64,000 nucleotides of DNA. It comes from Platerodrilus igneus. Its lineage: Eukaryota > Arthropoda > Insecta > Coleoptera > Lycidae. This document shows positions 22,601 to 34,500 of this stretch, piece after piece; position 1 is the stretch's first letter; every line of letters begins with the position of its first letter. Made by a program: the position numbers and the translations under genes. The stretch spans positions 1,984,001-2,048,000 of the forward strand of contig JARFIW010000108.1 in NCBI GenBank assembly GCA_036346225.1. The letters are read 5' to 3'. The notes beneath the pieces are model-generated. The model saw nothing but the letters and a program-made list of their open reading frames with translations. It was not told the DNA's origin and did no database searches.

Positions 22601-23865
22601 TTCCTTTGGCGTTAAACACGAAAATTAATTCCATAAATTAAAATAACCCTTTCACGTGCTTAAAATTGTATTGTAATTAATAATAAATATCCTATATATT
22701 TTGTTTGATAAATCTTTCTGCTCATTAAAAATAAATATCCTTTCTGAGAATTCCTTAACGTGGAATGTACGCCATAATTAGATAGGCGAGAACGTCTTTC
22801 CAAGTATCCGATAATTAATGCTTATGTGTTTTCCCTTTGAAAGAATTCGTCGAATAAAAGCTGCATATTATTTCAATAAACTCAGGCTTTCCTGTTTTAT
22901 TTCCTTACCAACAAGATTACTTTGAGCTCTCTGCTTTAGTTAAACAAATTTAATATTCACTTTCTGTTCGAATAGCAACACGAAAACATCCGTCCTATTT
23001 TGCTTCGTTCCGTTTTTCGTTATGTGAATTTTGTGTACGCAATGCGGCGTGTTTCCTGCGGGGGACACGCTAATTCTTTGAGTTGCCACTTCTTGTTGTA
23101 ATGGGAAACCAAACGCGTTCTTCCTGGGAGTAGGTCCACCTACTGGCTGACGTGGACCAGCTACTGACTCAACCCCTCGAGGGAGAGTTTTTTTGTTTTC
23201 TCTCGCTACTTACTTTGGAACCAGATCGCCTGAGATTTTACCGTTCAAGTATCATGCATTTTCAAATTTAATTGATTTACACGAAAATGATTGCTCTATT
23301 TTGGTATTTATTGGCATTATATTAATGTAGTACTATTTGTTTTTAAATAACTAAAAATACACTACTTGTTAACGTAAAAATGGTTTAAAGACTTGCTAAC
23401 ATGTGTGAAAACGTTGTTGCTATTATATTTGTAACTATAGCTATGATCTAAAGCTGTGGTTTTTAGGGTTGCGTTTGGTTCCTTTTTTACTAAATAATGT
23501 CAGGGGTAATATCTAAAAACTACAGCTCGTCATTTTCATGAGTAATTTTTTTGGCTTTTTGGGGTTTCTCATGATGTATATGTAAATTGAGGACATTGAT
23601 TTTTTTGGTAGGGTTTGGGAATACTGTGTTCTGTAAATATTTTGTTTGATTATAAGTTCTCTTTTTTTCCTTTGTATGTTTTGTTCTGAGTGTGAGTGAG
23701 TGTGAATGAGTGAGTGTATATAAATTTCTCTTTATTTATTTCAGGTTTCTCTTTAATTTGTCTATAGGTATAAAACCCGCCCACTCACCGATTGAGCCCG
23801 GTCATACTTCTTTCTTTCTTTTTTTGGTTGTTCCTGGTTACGTCAATATACGTAACATAAAATAT
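22601..23865 (+). repeat. LTR A of tandem gag-only element
   Basis: Matches 27196-28415: shared blocks include AAAATTAATTC, AAATTAAAATAACCCTTTCA, ATTACTTTGAGCTCT, a stem-loop and CCCGCCCACTCACCGATTGA. It ends just before TTGGCACCCAACGGGCTGCG, a primer-site-like sequence (23865 on). Divergence between copies is obvious, so the duplication is old. Exact ends are uncertain by about 10 bp. Confidence 0.75.
23452..23527 (+). other. conserved stem-loop in LTR A
   Basis: AGCTGTGGTTTTTAG pairs with CTAAAAACTACAGCT across a loop of about 46 nt, with one G-U pair in RNA. The equivalent in LTR B (28041-28121) keeps the stem although one base differs. Confidence 0.6.
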
Positions 23866-24458
23866 TGGCACCCAACGGGCTGCGATTTTTTTGTAATTAA
23901 TTTTTGCTGCGATTTTATTTAGTTAATTTCTTCTGAGATTTGGTTTTCGTTAATTTCCTTGTCCTCCGATTTTGTTTCATGTAACTTTGGCTCCGATTTT
24001 GTATTAGTTAGTTTGTGGTCTGATTTTTTTGTTTGCGGCTAAAGATACTACATGATCTTTTTCTCGGCCTGATGTTATTTGTTTCGTCCCTTACGCTTAA
24101 TAGTATTGGTGGGTTAATTTCAGATTTTTGGACTTGTCTTTTCGCCAATAATCTTAGTCCATTGAAAATGCTGGGGCCCAAGATTTTTCTTTTTCTTTCC
24201 TTCCCTTTCTGTACATATTGTTCTCCCCGTCACGTCTGAGTTAGTTTTTTTCCTCTGATTTTTTTCCCTTTATTCTACAGCCCTATTCTAATTTCTATTT
24301 TGTTGTTTCGTTCCCATTGGTGTTCCCGAGGTTTATCCGTCAAATGTTTTTAATTGTCTTGTAGTCGCAACAATTTTTTTTTCTTTTAAGGTTTTATCGA
24401 GTTACGGTTAGCCTTTATTTAGTTACTTTCTACCAATTTCTTTCTGTTCGTATTCAAA

Positions 24459-25805
24459 ATGAATTCTTTTTCGATTTCCCACCAAGGCCTCCCAGTGTGG
24501 GAGTGGAATTTGAAATTTTCTGGTAATCCAAACACTCTTACCGTACATGATTTTTTGGAACGAGTCGAGCTCCGATGAGCTCACCATGTATCCGAATTGC
24601 AGTTATTTGCGTCTGCAGCAGAATTGTTCGGGGCTAAAGCTTTATTTTGGTATCGTGGTTTTCGACATAGGTTTTCTGACTGGAAGTCGTTGTCTAATTT
24701 ACTGATTCATCATTTTGAACACATGGAGTTTGTTTATAAGGCTACAAGTATTGAGAAATATAATTCTGCTTCACATGACCGAGTTGTTAAGATTTCTCCG
24801 ACGCCTACGAGTAGATCCGATACTTCTTCCGTACGTTCTACTGTTCTTCCTCCTATTTCTACTCTTACTTGTCAGGTCGTTTGCTTTAATTGCGACAAAC
24901 CTGGTCATGTTTCGACCCGTTGTACGCGTCCTAAAGTACTCTATTGTTGTAGTTGCAGACATAAGAGAGTTACTCGTAACAACTGCCCCAACTGGCATCC
25001 TACTACTAATAGGTCTTCAAATAATCCTTTAAATTCTGCCTTCAGCGCTAGTTGCCTAACTTCTTCTACTTCTCATTCTACGTTCTCTTCGATACTTCAT
25101 CTAGGTCCTCCCGCTACCACTATCAAAATATACCCTTCTTCGGCCAATATAACTTCGAACAAAATTTCTTTTATCTCTAGTTCTACATCTTTTTCTACCC
25201 CTCTTTCTTCTCGCCCTACTTATTCACTGTCACCCCAGACAGTGCCTCCACCATCATTACAACCCATGCTTCGAATTGGTGACTTACAGCTAGCTTCTCA
25301 AGAGTTTGTTCCCGCTTTCCTAAACGATTCTACGAAAGAATTTTCTGTCGTGTCTGCAAGCACAAAGGTCGCTGAAATGACCATAACTTCTAATTCAGTC
25401 TGCGAAGGCCCTGCTGAAGTCCACAAACCTGTATCTTTAATGCCTCTATTCGTTTTTGTCAAAATTTTACCTGTTCGTGCTCTCATAAATGCTTCGACTC
25501 AAGAAATTCCTGTTGTGCCGGCAATCACAACCGTAGCTAAAGTGAAGATAATTTCTAATACGGATAGAGAAGGTCCTGTTGACGTTATTGAACCCGTAAC
25601 TGTGATGCCTGTTGCTGTTGTCGTTAAAGCTTTACCTGATCCTGTTTCGTTACCTACTATTACTCATTTTTCTCATGCTAACAAAATGCTACTTACTTCT
25701 GTTCTTTTAACTAAGGTACTACACCCCCTGCTATTCGTATTTGGCAGAAAACTGCCCAAAAGAGGCAGACTTTATTCTATGCTCCTTCCGAACCTGAGGA
25801 CATAA
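24459..25805 (+). pseudogene. Gag with CCHC knuckle, copy A
   Basis: It starts at ATG 24459 (MNSFSISHQGLPVWEWNLKF). The core pattern is SGNPNTLTVHDFLERVE, LWYRGFRHRFSDW-like and a leucine-rich turn, typical of LTR retrotransposon Gag. A TGA stop at 24576-24578 replaces an arginine codon that copy B keeps as CGA. About residues 145-180 carry a CCHC knuckle (CFNCDKPGHVSTRC) followed by a second cysteine/histidine cluster (CCSCRHKRVTRNNC). The C-terminal part is serine/threonine-rich and holds a 56-residue duplication (from 25325 and 25493). No protease or RT follows, so the element is gag-only. Confidence 0.8.
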
Positions 25806-27195
25806 GTTGGCGAAACCCTAATGTCCTTGATCTGGTTTCATTTTCCTTCTGGCGACGTAAACTCCTTAAGCCCAATACCTATCCCTCGCGTCCCAGATTA
25901 TGACGACTTTGCTCTCCTTCGGACATGATTTTTGAATATTGCGATTTCGGTTTACTTCCCGGTTTTGCTGAGTTTTCTTTCGTTTAATTTTGTTTTTTTT
26001 CTTCTTCACCCATGTGGATCCGGGAATAGAATAGTCCCACGGTACGACCTTACTGTTATAAAATGCGACTACAGCGATCCAACACATACACATACAGACT
26101 TCATACGCACATACACACACTCCATAAACGCACACACTTCATACATCCACACATTTCTGTTTGGTTCTTCTTTCTTTTGTTCTTTTCTTGTTTTTTCTTT
26201 CACGCGTGTGGGTCTGGGAATAGAATAGTCCTATGGTCTATGGTCTATGGCGGTCTAACACATACACACACACATACACACACTCTATACACGCTCAATA
26301 CCTATACACACCTTTCTTGCACCCCCACAAACACCCACACACACATACACACACCCACGCACGCACACGCTTACACCTACTCATACATAACTACACTGGG
26401 ATTCGGTTTTATTTTCTTTTATACGATTCTGAGGGTTTTTTTGTTTTGTACTTGGTGTTGGTGTTATTCTTTTTGGTTTTTTTTTCTTTCGTTCCTTTCG
26501 TTCCACTTTCCTTTCCCTATCCTTTTGCTCGTCTTCCTTGCTGTCAGTCCCTAGTCCGATTATGTTTCCTCCATCCGCTCCTATGGTGGGTACTTTCTAG
26601 TCCGTCTTTCTTTCTTCGGAAGCCATGACTCAGTCGACTGTAGGACCAGTCAGCATTTCGTTTCTTTGGTTCTTTGGCTTCGACTACTACAGTTAATAGT
26701 ACATCGTTTCTTCTACCAGCACTCCTCCTCTCTTCCTCTCGTACTCCCTTGCTGTTCCCTTACATACTTGAAGATTGACCTTTGGGTCCTGTGTTAGCTT
26801 ACACTGTAGGTTTTTCTTCCTCGTTCCGTTTCTTTTTTGAGGTTAAAGACTTTCCTGTTTCTTTACAAGAAACATCCGTCCTTTGACGACTTTTCTTCAG
26901 TGTTGAGGACATTTCACCTTAGTCCTCCTTGATTATGCATTACCCGTCCTTCCCACCTTCCTTCCTTTTTTGTTCTTTCTTTCTCTTTCTCCCTTCTATT
27001 ATTAGTCCGTTGAGTAGGATGAGAGTTATTAATTTTATTTTGGGGTATCCTTTTTTTCTTAGTCTTTTTTTTTGTTTGGTTTTTCTTCTCGTAACAAGTT
27101 TTCTTTTTGTAAGCGAATTTTCTTTTTGTTTGTTTGGGTTTCTTTTTTTTGTAGTTTGGTACTGCCCGCTTCTTTACTTTGGTTTTCCTACTCCG
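25806..27195 (+). other. 3' region with duplicated CA minisatellite
   Basis: This is pyrimidine-rich plus-strand DNA between gag and LTR B. A block with GGGAATAGAATAGTCC followed by CA-rich sequence occurs twice (from about 26010 and 26214, roughly 200 bp apart). TTTATACGATTCTGAGGG at 26415 and much of the following 800 bp recur in copy B at 30620-31380. Overlapping ORFs here come from skewed composition. Confidence 0.6.
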
Positions 27196-28415
27196 ACCCC
27201 TTTGGCTTTAAAAACGAAAATTAATTCAGTAAATTAAAATAACCCTTTCACGTGTTAATTCATTTATCTATTTGTATAAATTCGATTCCTATTGTTCTAT
27301 TCTAGAGCCTAATTAATAATAAATACTCCTTCTAAGAATTCCTCGACGTAAAGTTTATGCTAAAATTAAACAGGCAATAATCGGTTCTAGGTATCTGATA
27401 ATTGATTCTTATGTGTCTTCCATTGAAGGCTTTGTCGAATTAAAGCCGCTTATTATCCCAATAAACCGTGTTCTTCCAGTTTTATTTTCTTAACAACAAT
27501 ATTACTTTGAGCTCTTGTCATTAGTGAAATAAAATCAATATTCACTTACTTTTCAATCTACACAGCGTACACACGTGTAGAATGGTTGGTTGTTTCCGTT
27601 TTTCTGTATGAAAAGTTCGAGCATGCCTAACAGCGTCGTGAGTTTTATAAAATGGTACTTTTCGACAACAATAAATTAATTTTATTTATAATTACTATAG
27701 CTCCTTCCGGTGGCCCTTAAAGCCACAATAAATGGTCGCCCCTTGTTGTGATGGGAGGACAATCTCAAGGCAAGATCACGCACACATCTGTTTCGCACCG
27801 TTTCTAGAGACAGTAGGAGCCAACCCAACGGTGGTGACTCGAGAGTCGATACACTAATTTTTTTATGTGGGTACCCGGTAGTTGTTGAAAACAACATATG
27901 TACACGGGTCTACGGATTCATCATCTTGTTGGTGGTAAAATGACTGGTTGTGTGTATGTGCGAGGATATTATAATGTTTATTGATTTCTTTATTAAGATA
28001 ATTTTATGTATAGAGTTCCGTATTTACAATGCTGATTTCGAGCTGTGGTTTTTAGTGGGGTAATTTTCTTCTTTTTTTTTTGTTTGAAGATTAATATAGG
28101 GGTGACCTAAAAACTGCAGCTCGCCATGTTAAAAATGATTCTTTTTTTTATTCGCAAATATGTATATTGTGTCCTACGAATTGTTCATTTTTTGGTACCA
28201 TTGTGTATTGTATATAATTTTGTTTTTTTTTAAATTAGAGGTTTTTAGTTTGTAAATGTTTGATTGTGCGTAAGTATATTTTTATTTCAGGCCTCCTTGA
28301 ATTTTTTTTTGTAGGTTTAATACCTCGCCCACTCGCCAATTGAACCCGGTCAATTTCTTCTTTTTCTTCCTAGTTTTATTTTCTTTTTTTAGACTACGTC
28401 GCTGAACATAGCATA
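27196..28415 (+). repeat. LTR B (shared by both units)
   Basis: The homologue of LTR A lies between two gag units, so it serves as 3' LTR of unit A and 5' LTR of unit B. It ends at GCATAATTAC before GACGCCATAGCGTGGGGCTG. It is more diverged near its end than near its start. Confidence 0.75.
28041..28121 (+). other. conserved stem-loop in LTR B
   Basis: AGCTGTGGTTTTTAG pairs with CTAAAAACTGCAGCT across about 51 nt, with two wobble pairs in RNA. Position and stem match LTR A. Confidence 0.6.
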
Positions 28416-29076
28416 ATTACTGACGCCATAGCGTGGGGCTGCGAGTGTGCTTAGTTAATTTTTTTGTGCTCCGATTTTGTTTTGTGTAACTTTGGCCCCG
28501 ATTTTGTTGTAGTTAATTTTTCTGTTGCTTCGATTTTGGTTGTCGTTAATTGGTGTTCCGATTTAGTTCCGCTTAATTTCTGACCCAATTTCTGTTTTGC
28601 TTCTGGCCTAATTTTTTTTTGTTTGCGGCCTAAGTTACTACCGTATTCTTTTCTGGCCTGATAATACTTATGTTTTCGTCCTTTACGCTGGAACTTGTAT
28701 TTATTTCTTTTCTTTATGTACCGTGTGGGTTCGATTTTCTTGAATTTCAGATTATTGGACTTGTGTTTTCGTCAATAATCCTAGTCCATTGAAAACGCTG
28801 GCGCCCAAGATTTTTCTTTTTCCCCCACCCTCCCTGTACATTTTGTTCTCCCCGTCATGTCAAGAGTTAGTTTTTTCATTCGATCTTTTTTTTTATTCTA
28901 CAGCTCTATGGTAAACTCTATTTTGTTGTTTCGCTTCCATTGGTGTTTCTGAAGTTTATCCGTCGGATATATTTTATATTGTCCTGTATTTGCAGTATTT
29001 TTTTTGGCTTCTATTGAGTTACGGTTAGCTTTTATTTAGTTACTTTTTACCAATTTTTTTCTTGTCCGTAGTCAAA

Positions 29077-30871
29077 ATGACTTTTTTTTCGGCTTCGCAT
29101 CAAGGTCTTCAAGTGTGGGAGTGGAATTTAAAATTTTCTGGTGACCCGAACACTCTTACCGTATATGATTTTTTGAGACAGGTCGAAAAACTCCGACGAA
29201 CTCACCATGTGCCCGAATTGCAGTTATTTGAGTCTGCAGTAGATTTGTTTGAGTCTAAATCGTTACTTTGGTATCGTGGTTTTCGACATAGGTTTTCTGA
29301 CTGGAAGTCATTGTCCAATTTACTGATTCAATATTTTGAAGCCCCGGATTTCGCTTATAAGTTTGCTACTACTGAAGAAGACACTTTTGCTTCACATGAC
29401 CGAGTTGTTAAGGTTCTCTACGCCTACGGGTAGATCCGATATTTCTTCCATACGTGCTATTGTTTTTCTTCCTAGTTCTACTCTACTCGTCAGGTCGTAT
29501 GCTTTAGTTACAATAAACCTGATTATGTTCCGACACGTTGTACTAGTCATCAAATACTCCATTGCCATGGTTGTAGATATAAGGGAGTTTCTCGCCGCAA
29601 CTGTCCACACTGTCATCCTGCTTCTAATAGGTTTTAGAATAATCTTTCAAATTCTGCCCTCGCCTCTAGATGCCTAATTTCTTCAGCTCCTTACTCTACG
29701 TTCTCTTCTGTTCCTTATCCGGGTGATCCTGCCACTACTACCAAAGCATGCCCTTCTTCGACAAATGTAGCTTCGAACAAACTTTCTTCCGTTTTTAATT
29801 GTAACTCCTATTCCACTCCTCCTTCTGCTCGCCCTACTTATTCACTCACACCCCGTACTGTACCTCCACCACAATTGCAACCCATACTTCGAATTAATGA
29901 CTTGCAGCTATCTTCTCAACAGTTGGTTCCTGCTTTCTTAAATGTTCTACTCAAGAAATTCCTGTCGTGTCTACAATAACAGCTGGAGCTGAATTGACGA
30001 TAACTTCTAATTTAGTCAAGCGAAGGTCCTGTTGAATTTCACGATCCTGTATCTTTAATGTCTGTTGCTGTCAAAATTTTACATGTTCTTGCTTTCTTAA
30101 ATGCTGCTACTTAAGAAATTTTTGTTGTGCCGGCAACAACTGCCGTAGCTGAAGTGAAGATATTTTTTTAATACTGATAGAAAACGTCCTGTTGAGGTTA
30201 GTGAGCCCGTGCCTGCTGCTGTCGTTGTCCAAGTTTTACCTAATCCCGTTTCGTTACCTACCCTTACTCATTTTTCTCATGCTGACAAAATGCTACTTGC
30301 TTCTGTTCTTTCAGTTAAGGTTGGTGAAATCTTAGCTGATGTCCTGTTATCTAATGTTGACGAAGGTCTACCCGATTCTGTTCCTTTATGTAATATGGTT
30401 GAAGTGTTATCGTATTTTGCTTCTTTTCCTAGGGTTGATATTCCTACAGCCAATGCTATTTCCTTTCCTGACTGTGATACTTCTAGTCCTCTATCTAACG
30501 TCGTTGAAATTTTATCTATTTCTGCCCCTCTAGCTGACGTAACTGAAGAGTGCTCCGCTTGTGTTTCTCTTCGTGAGGTGGATTCTCTTACAGCTAATAA
30601 CTTTTCTTTTTCTACCCTTTATTTTCTTTTATACGATTCTGAGGGTTTTTTTTGTTTTGTACTTGGTGTTGGTGTTATTCTTTTTGTTTTTTTTTCTTTT
30701 TTTTCTCTCGTTCCTTTCGTTCCACTTTCCATTCCCTATCCTTTTGCTGTTCTTCCTTGCTGTCGGTCCCTAGTCCGATTATGGTTCGTCCATCCTCTCC
30801 TGTGGTGGTGCTTTCTAGTCCGTCTTTCTTTTTTCGAAAGCCACGACTCATTAGACTGTAGGACTAGTTAG
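29077..30871 (+). pseudogene. Gag, copy B, frameshifted
   Basis: ATG 29077 opens the same Gag start as copy A (ASHQGLQVWEWNLKFSGD) and reads through the capsid-like core to 29433, where a frameshift occurs. The knuckle region (29490-29610) has lost several cysteines. The C-terminal part contains further copies of the 56-residue type repeat in broken frames (29945-30240) and an open tail from 30209 to 30871 that runs into the pyrimidine-rich 3' region. Decay is heavier than in copy A, except that the arginine codon stopped in copy A is intact here. Confidence 0.75.
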
Positions 30872-31389
30872 CATTTCTTTTCTTCGGTTCTTCCGCTTCT
30901 ACTACCACAGTTGATAGTACATCGTTTCTTTTACCAGCACTCCTCTCTTCCTCTCATACTCCCTTGTTGTTCCCTTACATACTTAAGACTTGACCTTTGG
31001 GTCCTGTGTTGGCTTACACTGTTGGTTTTTCTTTGTCGTTCTTTTTTCTTTTGAGGTTAAAGACTTTTCTGTTCCTTACAAGAAACATCTGTCCTTTGAC
31101 GACTTTTCTTCAGTGCTGAGGCCGTTCCATCTTAGTGCTCCTTGATTGTGCATTACCCGTTCTTCCTTCCTTCCTTTTTGTTCTTTCTTTCTTTTGTTTC
31201 TTCTATTATTGCTCCGTCGAGCCGGACCTGAACTATCTTTTTGGGGTATCCTTTTTTTCTTCTTTGTTTTTTTTGTTTGGTTGTTGTTCTCGTAACGAGT
31301 TTGCTTTTAGTTTTCTTTTGTAAGCAAATTTTCTTTTTGTTTGTTTGGCTTTCTTTTTTGTAGTTTAGGTGCTGTACGCTTCTTTATTT
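30872..31389 (+). other. 3' region of unit B, cut at a LINE junction
   Basis: Matches 26630-27185 (shared words include CTTGACCTTTGGGTCCTGTG-like, TGACGACTTTTCTTCAGTG and CGCTTCTTTA). The match ends at TTTATTTTGG, where copy A continues into LTR B but here the LINE fragment begins. The third LTR is therefore missing. Confidence 0.6.
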
Positions 31390-32437
31390 TGGTAAGAAAA
31401 AATAGAAGCGAGAAAACCCTGGGTAACAAAGGAGATATTAGATTTAATAGCGAATTTAAGAAAACTTAAACCTTTCAGAGAATTGGATAGTGAAAGTAAG
31501 CAAAAATATAATAGAGTTAGAAATAAGATAGTACATGAGTGTAGAAAAGCTAGAAAAAAATGGATGGAGGAGAATTGAAAGGAATACAAGATGATTTGAG
31601 AGTAGGTAAAGCAGACAGGGTTTACAGGGCAGTTAAAAAGCTTTTCGGGGAAGAATATAATAGTATTAAAGATGAGAATAATGAGCTTCTAATATATAAA
31701 GTTGAGGTAGCAGATAGATGGAAAAGATATTTAGAAGATTTATATAAGGGACGACCAAGAAGAGGATGTAGAAATAGGGTTCTCAATATTAAGAGAGGAA
31801 TTTGATAGAGCTGTTAGGGATCTGAAACTAAATAAAGCGCCGGGAATAGACGATATGCCCGCAGAATTAATAAAATATGCAAGTCAGAAAACTTTAAATA
31901 GATTATATAAACTAATAAATGTCATATATGACACAGATGAGCGCCCAATACATTTTGAAAAAAATATTATTATCCCAATCCCAAAAAAGTCAGAAGCTGA
32001 TAGGTGTGAGAATTTTAGAACAGTTAGTTTAACCTTCCACGCTTACAAAATACTAACAATAATAATTAAAAATAGAGTAGAAGCTTTGACTGAGAATTAT
32101 TTAGGCAAAGACCAATATGGTTTTCGTAAAGACAGAGGGACTAGAGAACCGATACTAATGATTAGGGTAGTTATCGAAAAAAGGTTGCAAAAAATAAAAA
32201 CTCATTTCGCGATTGTAGATTTAGAAAAAGCATTTGATAGGGTTAATTTTGCTATGTTCAGGGTTTTGCGAAAAAAAGGAATCTCTCTTAGGGATAGAAA
32301 AATTATTTATTGTCTATATTAAAACCAAAACGTAATAATTAGATTTAATGAAGTAGAAAAGGAACCTAAGATTAAAACTGATGTTAGACACGACTGTATA
32401 CTATCTCCCTTGATTTTTAATGTTTATATTGAAGAAG
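31390..32437 (+). pseudogene. non-LTR retrotransposon RT fragment
   Basis: Three frames join: 31398-31576 with KPWVTKEILDLIANLRK, 31560-31805 with YRAVKKLFGEEYN, and 31755-32437. The third shows the RT domain order NKAPGIDDMPAELIKYA, IIPIPKKSEADRCENFR, QYGFRKDRGTREPILM, FAIVDLEKAFDRV (first catalytic D) and CILSPLIFNVYIE. An in-frame TAA at 32320 and two frameshifts disable it. The F/YADD motif would follow but the sequence is cut at 32438 by the inverted-arm element. The arrangement fits RTE/jockey-group LINEs; clade not resolved. Confidence 0.85.
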
Positions 32438-33169
32438 AGTAGTAGGATTGGATAGTTCGAGCGCAGCGCCAACGCCACCGCGCCACCATGTAACCTAGGT
32501 TTTACATGTAAATTCGAACTATAAAGTTTTATTTTAAAGGGATTTCCTCGTTGCTCTCTCCTTGCTCGCTCTTTATTTGTCCCTTGCTTCATTTTTACCC
32601 CACCATCCTTACCCTAAAAAATCGCTAACCTAATCCCTAAAATTTAGGACCAACCCTTACAACCACCAAACCCAAATTTTATAACTTTTTTATTTATAAA
32701 CAGTTTCTAATCGTGTATGGTAATACCGATTTAATTGTACTTGGAAGCCCAAATCTTCCATTAATATAACCTTAGGTCAACGCGATTAAAAAATTGGTCA
32801 GTAAAAAAGTAGTACACATTCCTTTAAAACAATTTTATTTAATTATAAATATACAGTGCGCACTTAACATCTATTTTCATATAGGTAGAATTTCCACTTC
32901 GTTATGCTCTCGGTTACGTAGTTTCGGCTACTTTTTCAAGATCGTGGTGACGTCATAGCATTTATAATTAAAAAGAGCAATGTAATACTATTAAAAAAAT
33001 TTTATTCTGACATTATACATAACAAAATTTAAAAATATTTAATGCCGAGCATGAAGCTATTTAAACTTAACTTTAATACAAAGTTATACACAGAAAACAG
33101 TCCTTTCTTTATGTTTGTTTGGAGTGGTTTTAATTTTATCTAATTTTATTCGCAGCTTAAAATTTAAAT

Positions 33170-34028
33170 CGACACTCAAGTCTCTATCTCTTTTTCTAGC
33201 CAATAGTTTGATACATAGAGACCGTCTAGGTTTTCGAATTGTAAAATGTAACAAAGTTTGTCTCTATATATAAGGTCTTTAATTCCACCTACAACCAGAT
33301 TCCTTCGTGTAATTGTTGCAGCTTCTGACAATCTTTTAGTCGCGGCTCTCACTATATCCTGCATACGTATCTTGTTAGCTTGATCGACTTCTTCTTGTCG
33401 GTATTGGAGGGAATCCTTATTCTCCCACTCACTGTTGCGTAGTTGCATGTCCACCACTTTTGGGAATATATGGTCGTTATAGGTTGTATGGCCCTAGGTT
33501 TTAAATGATCCGAAAAGTTTTTTACTAGGCAGATATACAATGTTTAACGGAACCCCTTTGCGTATGGTGTACGCCAAGGTTACGAAACCCGCATTCCTTA
33601 GTTTGTCTATGTTATCTACTATTTTGATAAATACGTTTTTAGAATAACCTTTTAAAATGTATACGGATTTAGTACCATCCTTTTCCGCAAGAACGCCTAC
33701 ATAACTAAAAGACTTTCTTACTAACTACAAATGCATACAGCTTGTAGAACCCGGATGTATCTGTGTCAGTCCATGGACACATAAAGTAATCTTTTAATTC
33801 TTCCTCATTTTCACTAATAAAGTGTTCTTTGCCTAACACATCTTTGTATTGTTCGCATATTGTCGCAGTGTTTTCCATGTAGTCCAACTTTCGACTTTTT
33901 GCATCCATTTCTTCTAATTCCAGCTGCCTTTTTCTTCCACTTACAGCGTATGGGGTGCATAATGGGGCAATTTCCTTTAACGTAAACGGATAGAGTTTAC
34001 TGCCAATATTTACGCGTTGTCGTACAAC
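33170..34028 (-). pseudogene. arm-encoded gene, left copy (3' part)
   Basis: The minus-strand copy of the gene on the right arm starts where the inverted homology begins. It includes GSKLYPFTLKEIAPL, a basic stretch, YKDVLGKEHFISENEEELKD, YFMCPWTDTDTSGFYKLY and later segments in shifted frames to about 33177. Stops and frameshifts interrupt it. The boundary at 34028 is preceded, in gene sense, by TTTCAGCTTTTAG, which reads as a 3' splice site. Function is unknown. Confidence 0.6.
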
Positions 34029-34126
34029 TAAAAGCTGAAAGAACACACTTTATCTATTTTTCTCTTTCCTCTGGTTTTTCGGACAAATTAATTTGCAAGC
34101 CAGTCAATTTCTTTGTATTGCTATTC

Positions 34127-34328
34127 GGGGGGTGGGGGTGCTTGGTGCGTTTCACGCTAGGTCGTCTATCGGACCTAGGTCGGATTAAAATTCTATTTAA
34201 GTAGGATTTAATCCGACCTAGATCGGTTTTTAATCCGACTTAGATCGGATATTAATCCGACTTAGATCGGATATTAATCCGACCTAAGTCGAATAGACTA
34301 CCTAGCCAGAACCGCTCTAAGCACCCCA
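34127..34328. repeat. foldback/MITE in the loop
   Basis: The left arm GGGGGTGCTTGGTGCG, CTAGGTCGTCTATC and GACCTAGGTCGGATTAA is mirrored on the right by TTAATCCGACCTAAGTCGAA, AGACTACCTAG and CTAAGCACCCC. Arms are about 55 bp with a few mismatches. The centre holds 22-bp repeats. There is no coding capacity. Confidence 0.75.
34208..34295. repeat. four 22-bp units, each self-complementary
   Basis: TTAATCCGAC starts at exactly 34208, 34230, 34252 and 34274. Each unit contains CCGACTTAGATCGG or a close variant, which is itself near-palindromic. Confidence 0.85.
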
Positions 34329-34500
34329 TCCTCCCCCTCCCGGCCGTCATGGTGGGGTAATATAACCGCCTCAGGGCGGGTGCGCTTTTCGTCGGATATA
34401 TTCGGGTATCTTCGGCAATACACGTCCTCACACTGAAGGGTGCATAAGAGGCAATTTTTCGTATTCAGTTCAGTAGTCGGCAGTAGCTAGAACGGTAAAC

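Noticed and set aside
24715..25032. 105-codon plus-strand ORF
   Set aside because: Shadow frame of the Gag at 24459-25805, which has the CCHC knuckle in its own frame.
26063..26628. ORFs of 131 and 163 codons
   Set aside because: They overlap in different frames across CA repeats and pyrimidine-rich DNA that recurs at 30.6-31.4 kb without a conserved frame.
34166..34295. CRISPR-like array
   Set aside because: The 22-bp units are contiguous and self-complementary with no spacers, inside a foldback element of a eukaryotic genome.
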